Of a stretch of 60,435 bases of DNA, positions 1 to 7,008 are shown piece after piece (within the stretch, counting starts at the first letter, position 1; each line of letters starts with the position of its first letter). The notes under the pieces are model-generated. The model did not search any database. It saw only the letters and a list, made by a program, of their open reading frames with translations, and was not told the DNA's origin. Made by a program: the position numbers and the translations under genes. Origin of the DNA: JAWKTM01 sp041399085 (GTDB lineage: Bacteria > Planctomycetota > Planctomycetia > Pirellulales > Pirellulaceae); the NCBI GenBank assembly GCA_041399085.1, contig JAWKTM010000043.1:1-60435 (forward strand). Reading direction: 5' to 3'.

Positions 1-1416
1 CGTGTCGCGCAGCTTTTCAGGATCGAACACCACTACGTCGGCTACCAAACCCGGTTTGAGGTAGCCGCGATCCTTCAAGCCCAAAATGTCCGCCGGCAAA
101 CCGCTGGAGGCACGGACGGCTTGTTCGAGCGACGTGAGTCCCAGTTCAACGGAATACAAACCCAGCCGGCGTGGAAACGTGCCGTAGTTTCGCGGGTGCG
201 GCACGGTATCGTCCGGCGTTTTCGCACCGCCATCGCTGGCCGTGGCCACGAACGGCTCGCGCATAATCAGCCGCACTTCCTCTTCGTTCATTCCGAAGTT
301 GACCATCTGCGCGCCGCCGTTGAGCTGAATCTCCAGCACGATCTCCAGCGGCTCGCGTTGCTCTTGTTCGGCGATCGCGGCGATGCTCTTGCCTTGCCAA
401 GCCGGTTGTTTGGCATAGCGAGATACGAACAGGCTGCCGCCGCCCCGTCGCTCGTCGATCTCGCGCTGAATCGCGCGACGCGTTTTTTCGGCTCGCTCCG
501 GGTCTTTCAAGCTGGCGGCCAGCTCATCTCGGTCTCGCAATTCATCCGGCACCACCATCGCGCCCAGCGACGTGCTGCTGGCGATGTAAGGATATTGATC
601 GGCGGTGACGCGTTGCCCATCGGCCCGAGCCGCCTGGACCATCCGCACGGCTTCGGCCGCCAATCCCCAAGCCGCCTCGCCCGACGCTTTGAAGTGCGAG
701 ATGTGCACCGGCAGCTTTGACTCGCGGCCGATCCGCAGAATCTCTTCGACCGAGTCGAGCAGCGTGGTCCCTTCGCCCCGCATGTGCGAGACATAGATGC
801 CGCCGTGTTGCCCGACAACGCCCGCCAACGCGATCAGCTCATCGGTGCTGGCGTACTTGCTGGGCACGTAAATCAAACCGGTCGACATTCCGAAAGCCCC
901 GGCCTTCATCGCCTGGTCGACCTGTTGCTTCATCTTCTCGACCTCCGCATCGGTCGCCGGCCGCTTTTGCTCGCCAATGACCGACGCACGCAGCTTGCCC
1001 TGCGGAATCAGATGAGCCACGTTGGTTCCCGCGCCGGCTTCGTCGATTTCCTCGAAATACCGCCGCACGTCCAACCGACCGCTGCCGCAGTTGCCCGTGA
1101 CAATCGTGGTCACGCCCTGCGTAATGAAGTTGCGATTCAGTCGCGTTGCGGCTTGCGTGATCGGCGTGTCGCTGTGGTTGTGCAAGTCGATGAAGCCCGG
1201 CGCGACGATCAAGCCGGCGGCGTCGATCTCGCGCGGCTTGCCGCTCACTTCAAACTGCCCGACGCCCACGATGCGATCGCCGCGAATCGCCACATCGCCC
1301 ATGATCGCTTCGCCCCCCGTACCGTCCATGATGCGGGCATTGCGGATCACCAAGTCGGCTTCCACCGGTCCACTGGCCGCCACCACCAACGCGATTAGCA
1401 AGGCGCACATCGACAT
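1..1416 (-). CDS. N-acyl-D-amino-acid deacylase family amidohydrolase (3' end outside window)
   Basis: Amidohydrolase-superfamily enzyme that would hydrolyse N-acyl-D-amino acids, probably exported. The reverse strand reads openly from an ATG at 1416 to the window edge, about 472 codons, so the C-terminus is missing. The N-terminus MSMCALLIALVVAASG resembles a signal peptide. It is followed by DLVIRNARIMDGTG, the usual beta-strand start of these enzymes, and the metal-binding motif GFIDLHNHSD. Further on come VTGNCGSGR, YVSHMRGEG, SHFKASG and ATDGG-like segments (FVATASDGGAKTPDD), all typical of the D-aminoacylase group. A GAGGTGATT ribosome-binding site precedes the ATG. The exact substrate cannot be read from sequence; dihydroorotase-like or other N-acyl hydrolases are possible. 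Confidence 0.85.
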   Translation of the reverse strand, partial: MSMCALLIALVVAASGPVEADLVIRNARIMDGTGGEAIMGDVAIRGDRIVGVGQFEVSGKPREIDAAGLIVAPGFIDLHNHSDTPITQAATRLNRNFITQGVTTIVTGNCGSGRLDVRRYFEEIDEAGAGTNVAHLIPQGKLRASVIGEQKRPATDAEVEKMKQQVDQAMKAGAFGMSTGLIYVPSKYASTDELIALAGVVGQHGGIYVSHMRGEGTTLLDSVEEILRIGRESKLPVHISHFKASGEAAWGLAAEAVRMVQAARADGQRVTADQYPYIASSTSLGAMVVPDELRDRDELAASLKDPERAEKTRRAIQREIDERRGGGSLFVSRYAKQPAWQGKSIAAIAEQEQREPLEIVLEIQLNGGAQMVNFGMNEEEVRLIMREPFVATASDGGAKTPDDTVPHPRNYGTFPRRLGLYSVELGLTSLEQAVRASSGLPADILGLKDRGYLKPGLVADVVVFDPEKLRDT

Positions 1417-1488
1417 CGCAATCACCTCAATCGCTAGAGGAACTCAAGGAACGATCCGTGCCGCCGCAGCGCCACACGCGTGCCCAAT

Positions 1489-1926
1489 CTATGACCCAGC
1501 CGTCTGCAAGTCAAAATTCGCGGCGTCCGTTCCGCCCTCGGGCACATTGGTTTCGACGCCCAGATCGTTGTAAGGCGACGGCACGCGTTCCGAAAGCAAT
1601 CGGCCCGAATCGTCCGTTTCCGTGCTGTCGCCCGAGGTCGAGATCGTGACCATGTGTTTGCCCGGCAAAGCTCCGGGCGAATCGTCGGTCACCATCTTCA
1701 ACGAGAACCGTCCGTCGGCATCGGTCCGTCCGTAGGAGCCAGGCCCCGGATTGCCGCCGCCCGTGGGCTGAAACGTCACGGCCGCTCCGTCCAGCGGCTG
1801 GCCGTCCAAAGTCACTCGCCCCGTTACCGGAACAACCTCATACTCGCTCCCGCATCCGGCGACCGTCAGCGCGATACCGACGACCGCGGCCTGCAACAAA
1901 CCGCCGCTGGACTTCAACGATTTCAT
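1489..1926 (-). CDS. Small lipoprotein with carboxypeptidase-regulatory-like fold
   Basis: Predicted exported lipoprotein of 145 residues. It begins MKSLKSSGGLLQ, has a hydrophobic segment, and then a lipobox ending LTVAGC, so Cys about 24 would be lipidated. The mature part starts VPVTGRVTLDGQPLDGAAV, the pattern of a carboxypeptidase-regulatory/transthyretin-like beta-sandwich, and continues with YGRTDADGRFSL. Start chosen at 1926 because GGAG lies six bases upstream; ATGs at 1929 and 1938 are in frame. It lies downstream of the DUF1559 protein on the same strand, a pairing seen very often in planctomycetes. The function of such pairs is not known. Confidence 0.75.
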   Translation of the reverse strand: MKSLKSSGGLLQAAVVGIALTVAGCGSEYEVVPVTGRVTLDGQPLDGAAVTFQPTGGGNPGPGSYGRTDADGRFSLKMVTDDSPGALPGKHMVTISTSGDSTETDDSGRLLSERVPSPYNDLGVETNVPEGGTDAANFDLQTAGS

Positions 1927-1997
1927 CATCCACTCCATGCAAACTCGAAAGACTCTTCCACAACTAAGGCGAGCGGCGGATATGAACACACCCAAAT

Positions 1998-2142
1998 ACA
2001 AGCACGACGCGCCAGCGAGTGTGTCGGAAACTCACTTTTTCACATACGCACTCACTAGCTTGCGCTGCGTGCTCGTATGTTCCTGCGTCCTACTGCGTTC
2101 TTACGTGCTCGTATCTTCCTGCGTGCTCGTATGTCCTTACCT
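1998..2142. repeat. Imperfect inverted repeat plus short direct repeats
   Basis: Between the lipoprotein and the DUF1559 gene. Arms at 1998-2021 and 2053-2076 match in 19 of 24 positions when one is reverse-complemented (ACAAGCACGACGCGCCAGCG versus ACGAGCACGCAGCGCAAGCT for the first 20 bases), giving a possible hairpin with a 31-base loop. The right arm merges into three copies of a 20-mer starting GTGCTCGTAT at 2069, 2105 and 2123, the last two overlapping by two bases. It looks like a REP-type interspersed element with local slippage. No coding sequence is supported here. Confidence 0.7.
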
Positions 2143-2191
2143 GCCGCTCGCCCAAGTGCCCAAATGGCCCGAACGCTCGAGCGAAGTTCGC

Positions 2192-3133
2192 TTAAGGCAC
2201 TTGCACCGCTTCGCCGCCGCCCACGGTCGCTAGGCCGATCCAGATGTTCATATCGATCGTGGTGCTGATCCCACGCGTCGAGCCGTCGGCCAGCGTGAAC
2301 TGAATGACGCCGGGATGAAAGCTGCCCCAACCGCGCTTGCACGAGTTGCTGCCGCCGCCGCCGCCGATCGCCACGCAACGGTCGTAGTCGTTAATCAACG
2401 TCCGCGATTGCGGCACGGCTTCCGACGAGTTGTACGACGTATAGGTGTAAGCCCAGAACGTGCCGCGGCGAGGACGCGTCCGCGTGTGCATCTCGCCAAT
2501 CATCAGCGTGTTGCTGGTGCCGTCGATGATGTCGGCCATCCGCGACGTCGACTTCCGCACGGTCGGGTGGCCAATGCTGTACAGCACGCCTCGCCAACTG
2601 GTGTTCATGTTCGATGCCGAATCATCCCACCAGTTCGCGCCGTCGCTGCGTCCGCCCATGCAGCGATACGAACTCATGCGATAATTCAATCCGCTCCCAT
2701 TGCCGCTTTCGGGCCGTTCCAACCGATTCACGTTGATGTCGGACGGACAGCCATAGCTCTCCACGATCGATTCGCGGACGAACTGGTTCGACGAATGTTC
2801 GTTGAAGGCGTTGTGGTTGTAGCGATCGAACAACGTCTGCTGCTCGATCTCGGGCAAGATCGAAATCGGCCACGAGATATAGCTGCTCGTGCCGCAGCAA
2901 GCGCCCGGCGTGATGCCGCCCGGCGGAAAGCTTTTCATGCGATCGTGATAATTGTGCAGTGCCAGCCCGATCTGCTTGAGATTGTTCGAGCAGGACGAAC
3001 GCCGCGCCGCTTCGCGCGCCGCCTGCACCGCCGGCAGCAACATCGCCACCAACACGCCGATGATCGCGATCACCACCAACAACTCGACCAACGTGAACCC
3101 CGGACGCGTCCGCCCATTCTGAATCGCGCGCAT
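2192..3133 (-). CDS. DUF1559 prepilin-like protein
   Basis: Type II secretion/pseudopilin-like protein of the planctomycete-expanded DUF1559 family, 313 residues. The N-terminus has the prepilin cleavage and methylation signal GFTLVELLVVIAIIGVLVAM, followed by the family motif LLPAVQAAREAARRSSC and NNLKQIGLALHNYHD. The C-terminal part carries FHPGVIQFTLADGS, the H-X9-DG motif used to recognise the family. The ATG at 3133 is chosen over an earlier start at 3190 because GGAG lies eight bases upstream and the prepilin signal sits at the right distance. Planctomycete genomes hold tens to hundreds of these; they probably form surface or periplasmic fibres, but the role is unproven. Confidence 0.93.
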   Translation of the reverse strand: MRAIQNGRTRPGFTLVELLVVIAIIGVLVAMLLPAVQAAREAARRSSCSNNLKQIGLALHNYHDRMKSFPPGGITPGACCGTSSYISWPISILPEIEQQTLFDRYNHNAFNEHSSNQFVRESIVESYGCPSDINVNRLERPESGNGSGLNYRMSSYRCMGGRSDGANWWDDSASNMNTSWRGVLYSIGHPTVRKSTSRMADIIDGTSNTLMIGEMHTRTRPRRGTFWAYTYTSYNSSEAVPQSRTLINDYDRCVAIGGGGGSNSCKRGWGSFHPGVIQFTLADGSTRGISTTIDMNIWIGLATVGGGEAVQVP

Positions 3134-3300
3134 GAGCACCACTCCATTTCCGACAGGATGCAGAAGAGATAAGAAGCCAAGTCCAGCCAAGAATTCGGCC
3201 GGACGGAATGTCTACGTTTGTAGCCTCCCACCGACACGTCTGTCAATAATTTGATTCGCAGTTTCCTGGAATTGATCCTTCCGGAAGCAGCCAATCCGCA

Positions 3301-3623
3301 TTCCGCACGGGAAACCAGCCGATCCGCCGGTTCAAGCAGGTCTTCCGCCGATCAAGAGGAGCGTTCCGCCTGGCGAACCGCGAGTTCTGGCCGGGGAATC
3401 CCCGAATTCCGCAGTCCGACTGTGATTCCGCAGTCCGAACTTCCGCTCTTCAAACGAGGGTTCCGCTCGCCGAATTCCGCTCGGTCCAGCAGGCGTTCCG
3501 AGCGGAATGGGCCAGCGGAACAGGCCGTCGGCTTCGAGAGCGGAATGAACCATTCGAACAGCGGAATGGGCCATTCGACCTGCGGAACGACGCGTTCGAC
3601 GTGCGGAACGGGCCGCTCAACCT
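3301..3623. repeat. TTCCGC / GCGGAA clustered repeat with a 21-bp tandem array
   Basis: A 576-base spacer between the DUF1559 and TPR genes. TTCCGC occurs at 3301, 3343, 3364, 3407, 3426, 3441, 3461 and 3475. A central near-palindrome follows at 3496-3507 (TTCCGAGCGGAA). Then the complement GCGGAA occurs at 3502, 3515, 3540, 3561, 3582 and 3603. The last four head a tandem array of 21-mers (3540-3623) of the type GCGGAAtgggccATTCGAcct. The open frames across it are low-complexity and on both strands, so it is treated as noncoding. Confidence 0.75.
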
Positions 3624-3765
3624 CCAGAAGAGGGGATTCAGCGCACCGGAATGGCGGGATTAGGGCGCGGAGGGCACGACGCTGGCTCTTGCCGAACCGG
3701 CGGCCTTTCGGAAAGAGAGCAAGCTGTGCTTGGCAGAAGAGCGTCGGCGTAAAACTTCAGCCGCT

Positions 3766-4608
3766 CTAATACAACCGGTCGTTCGGCTCGAAACCTAGCG
3801 AACGGACGCGCTCGAAATCGGCTTCGGCGGCGACTTTGTCTTCGAGGGCTTGATGGACGAGGCCCCGGTGATAGTGGATCACGGCGACTGTGTGGGCGTC
3901 GAGTCCGCCTTGGGTGAACTTCTGTTCGACTTCCTTTACCGCCGGATCGAGGTCGGCCAAGGCAGCCTGATAATCGCCGCGGCGGTAGTGGATGTAGCCA
4001 CGCGTATCGAGCTTGGCGGCGTCTTCGCCGATTAGCTTGATGGCCAGCTCGACGTCTTCCAACGCTTCGTCCAACTCGATATTCCCGACCGCGCGGAAAT
4101 AGGCCAACCCGTTCAGCACCACGGCTCGCTCGGCGGTGCTGGCATGGGCCGCTTGCTTCTCCAACTTTTTCCAAACCTCGATCGCCGTCTCCGGTTTGCC
4201 CGCGCGCAGGTACGCGTCCGCTCGTTCCATCATCAGCGCGGTGTCCGCTGGCGATTCCTTGACCAATTGATCGTAGGCGGCCAATGCCTCGTCGAGCTGT
4301 TCGTCCTGCATTTGCCAGCGGGCTTGTTGCAAACGAGCTGGCCGATTCTCGGGATCCCAGGCGAAGGCTTCGTCCAACAGGTGCCGAGCCTTCTCGTTGT
4401 CATCCGCCGAGCGAGCGTTCAGCGCCGCGGCGACTCGCCAACGAGCCATCTCACGCGGATATTCGCGGTAGATCACGGGCCCAAGCACCAACGCGACGAC
4501 AATCAGAATCAGCCCGCGCGGCCGCCGGCGAACAGGCGGCGACTCGGCCGTGTCGGCGCTGGCTTCGGGCGAATCGGTGGATGACGAAGAAGCGGGATCA
4601 ACGGACAT
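3766..4608 (-). CDS. Membrane-anchored TPR protein
   Basis: Predicted inner-membrane protein of 280 residues. After a Ser/Pro/Ala-rich start there is a basic stretch (RRRPRG) and one transmembrane segment, LILIVVALVLGPVIYREY, so the bulk is probably periplasmic. The rest is helical TPR: repeats such as AFAWDPENRPARLQQARW, DEALAAYDQLVKESPADTAL and GYIHYRRGDYQAALADLDPA. TPRs usually bind protein partners. A GTG at 4620 is an alternative start; neither has a strong ribosome-binding site. No operon partner is adjacent, and the function is unknown. Confidence 0.75.
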   Translation of the reverse strand: MSVDPASSSSTDSPEASADTAESPPVRRRPRGLILIVVALVLGPVIYREYPREMARWRVAAALNARSADDNEKARHLLDEAFAWDPENRPARLQQARWQMQDEQLDEALAAYDQLVKESPADTALMMERADAYLRAGKPETAIEVWKKLEKQAAHASTAERAVVLNGLAYFRAVGNIELDEALEDVELAIKLIGEDAAKLDTRGYIHYRRGDYQAALADLDPAVKEVEQKFTQGGLDAHTVAVIHYHRGLVHQALEDKVAAEADFERVRSLGFEPNDRLY

Positions 4609-4946
4609 TAGCAACGCCACGTGGCAAGCGGGTTTAGAACAGCGCGGCGGGCAGGTTCCCCCCGCGTCATGGCAAGGTTACGGCTGGTGGCAACCGGCGA
4701 CAAGTGAGGACGGCATGCCGGTCGCGAAACGAACGCTGCCCCACGCTCGAACGAAGCCGCGATCGCGCAATGGGCGGAAAATGCCTCGAAACAATCGGTC
4801 CTCGAACATGCCCAACTTCCGGGGCGGTTAGCGGTAGACGCGGCACGGTTAATCCCGGTAAGATGGCGACAGATTACTAGCTGGCCGTCCCACGTGGCGG
4901 CCTTTCCTCACACGATTTTTCGTTCGGTTAGATAAAGGAGTTCGTC

Positions 4947-5273
4947 ATGCCGTTGTTCGAGGTCGAGACAGACGCTCACATTATTATCACTTGGGCCGAT
5001 GATGAAGCCGCGGCAAACGGCGTTGTCAACGACGCCTATCCCAACGACAAGGTCATTCGCATGACCAAACGCCCGCGCGATACGTGGGTGATTTCCAAGG
5101 GAGCCTTGGGTTTGACCACCGCCACGATCGATCCGTGCAGCGTGGCTCGCGATTGCCTGGCGAAGGCTTCCGGCGACAAGGTCCACGCGATCCGGCTGTA
5201 TATGCACGAAACGGGCACCGATCTGGACAACGCTCGCAAGGCGATCGAATCCAACATGGTCATGGGGTGGTGA
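4947..5273 (+). CDS. Small conserved-looking hypothetical protein
   Basis: A 108-residue soluble protein with no recognised domain, starting MPLFEVETDAHIIITWADDE. A strong AAGGAG lies seven bases before the ATG, so the start is well supported. It has no signal peptide, membrane segment or obvious catalytic motif. The composition is mixed alpha/beta, with a helical C-terminus (DLDNARKAIESNMV). It ends 17 bases before the acyl-CoA synthetase on the same strand, so the two are probably co-transcribed and could be functionally linked. The 338 bases upstream (4609-4946) hold no gene and probably its promoter. Confidence 0.7.
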   Translation: MPLFEVETDAHIIITWADDEAAANGVVNDAYPNDKVIRMTKRPRDTWVISKGALGLTTATIDPCSVARDCLAKASGDKVHAIRLYMHETGTDLDNARKAIESNMVMGW

Positions 5274-5290
5274 GCCCCTAGGCGGGTCGA

Positions 5291-6979
5291 ATGGCGGCGA
5301 CGATCAATTCCCCGGCGACATTGCCGTGGGTCGAGGGGCTGACGATCGGCCGTGTGCTGCGAGCCACGGCCGAACGCTTCGCGGATCGCGAAGCCGCTGT
5401 CTTTTCTCAATCGGATTGGCGACAAAGTTGGGCGGAGTTCGACACGACCGTGGATCGAACCGCCCGAGGCTTGCTGGCTCTCGGCATTCAGCCGCACGAG
5501 CACGTCGCCGTCTGGGCCACGAATTTGCCACAGTGGGTCACGCTGCAGTTCGCCACGGCGCGGATCGGCGCGGTGCTGGTGAACATCAATCCGGCCTATC
5601 GGCCATTCGAGCTGGAATACGTGCTGGCTCAAAGTGATGCGGTGGCGTTGATGCTGACCGATCGCTTCAAGTCGTCCGATTACTTCCAAATGCTGTCGGG
5701 GATTTGTCCGGAGCTGGCAACGGCGGAAGCGGGTCATATCGGAAGTGCTCGGTTCCCGAAACTGCGGCACGTGGTGGCGCTGCGAGGCGAAGCTCCGCCG
5801 GGCGTGTCGACTTGGCAAGCGCTGCTCGACGCCGGCGAGTCGGTCGAGTCCGAACGGCTGGACGAGATCGACGCGTCGCTGCGCCCCACGGATGTCGTCA
5901 ACATTCAATACACGTCGGGCACCACGGGCTTTCCGAAAGCCGCGATGCTGAGCCATCGCAACTTGCTGCTGAACGCCTATTACATCGGGCAATGCCAGCG
6001 ACTGTCCGAGCACGATCGGATTTGCATTCCGGTGCCGTTCTATCACTGTTTCGGTTGCGTGCTGGGAACGCTGGCTTGTGCGGTGTATGGGGCGGCGATG
6101 GTCGTTCCGGCCGAACACTTTCAGCCCACGGCGACGCTCGACGCGATCGAACGCGAGCGGGCGACGGCCATCTACGGCGTGCCGACGATGTTTATCGCCG
6201 AGCTGGAAGACGCCAGCTTTGCCGGACGCGATCTGAGTTCGCTGCGAACCGGAATCATGGCCGGCAGTCCCTGCCCGATCGAGATCATGCGCAAGGTGAT
6301 CGACCGCATGGGCGCTCGCGAAATTACGATTGCTTACGGCCAGACGGAAGCGTCGCCGGTCGTGACGCAGACTCGAACGGACGATCCGTTGGAGCTGCGA
6401 GTTGAAACGGTCGGGCGGCCGCTGCCCGGCGTCGAAGTGAAGATCGTCGACCCAGCGAGCGGCGCGACGCTCGACGACAACCAGCAAGGCGAACTGTGCA
6501 GCCGCGGCCATGTGGTGATGCAAGGTTATTACAACGACGCGGAAGCGACCGCTGCCACGATCGACCGCGATGGCTGGCTACACAGCGGCGACTTGGCTCT
6601 GCGACTGCCGAACGGCTATTACCGCATCACGGGGCGGATCAAGGACATGGTGATCCGCGGCGGCGAGAACATTTACCCGCGCGAGATCGAGGAGTTTCTC
6701 TTCACGCACCCGGCTGTCGAGCAGTCGGCCGTCTGCGGTGTGCCCGATCCGAAATACGTCGAGGAGCTGTGTGCTTGGGTGAAGCTGAAGGAGAACGCGA
6801 GCGTGACCGAGCAAGCGCTGCGCGACTTCTGCCGCGCGAACTTGGCGCATTACAAGGTGCCGCGCTATATCCGCTTCGTCGACAGCTTTCCCCAAACCGT
6901 GACCGGCAAGATTCAGAAATTCAAAATCCGCGAACAAATGATCGCGGACCTTGGATTGTGTGAGCACGAGACGGCGTAG
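5291..6979 (+). CDS. Fatty-acyl-CoA synthetase-like AMP-forming ligase
   Basis: ANL-superfamily ligase of 562 residues that would activate a carboxylic acid to acyl-AMP and then acyl-CoA using ATP. The phosphate-binding motif YTSGTTGFPKAAM is at about residues 207-219. Motif YGQTEASP is near 349, HSGDLAL near 433, and the hinge GRIKDMVIRGGENIYPREIE at about 452-471. The C-terminal catalytic lysine region TGKIQKFK is near 537. Full-length for the family. The segment FYHCFGCVLGTLACAVYGA is typical of medium/long-chain fatty acid or methyl-branched acyl-CoA synthetases. Substrate cannot be fixed; a beta-oxidation or acid-assimilation role is likely. Confidence 0.9.
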   Translation: MAATINSPATLPWVEGLTIGRVLRATAERFADREAAVFSQSDWRQSWAEFDTTVDRTARGLLALGIQPHEHVAVWATNLPQWVTLQFATARIGAVLVNINPAYRPFELEYVLAQSDAVALMLTDRFKSSDYFQMLSGICPELATAEAGHIGSARFPKLRHVVALRGEAPPGVSTWQALLDAGESVESERLDEIDASLRPTDVVNIQYTSGTTGFPKAAMLSHRNLLLNAYYIGQCQRLSEHDRICIPVPFYHCFGCVLGTLACAVYGAAMVVPAEHFQPTATLDAIERERATAIYGVPTMFIAELEDASFAGRDLSSLRTGIMAGSPCPIEIMRKVIDRMGAREITIAYGQTEASPVVTQTRTDDPLELRVETVGRPLPGVEVKIVDPASGATLDDNQQGELCSRGHVVMQGYYNDAEATAATIDRDGWLHSGDLALRLPNGYYRITGRIKDMVIRGGENIYPREIEEFLFTHPAVEQSAVCGVPDPKYVEELCAWVKLKENASVTEQALRDFCRANLAHYKVPRYIRFVDSFPQTVTGKIQKFKIREQMIADLGLCEHETA

Positions 6980-7008
6980 CCACTTTGGATCGACCTCGAA
7001 TAACTCGC

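Noticed and set aside
3540..3623. Possible CRISPR array
   Set aside because: Four directly adjacent 21-mers with no spacers and no cas genes; ordinary tandem repeat.
3251..3769. 172-codon frame across the TTCCGC repeat spacer
   Set aside because: It is a translation of the 21-bp tandem repeat and has no start signal; the other strand is also open.
5036..6523. 495-codon antisense frame over the acyl-CoA synthetase
   Set aside because: The forward strand carries all ANL ligase motifs; this frame is a GC-rich shadow.
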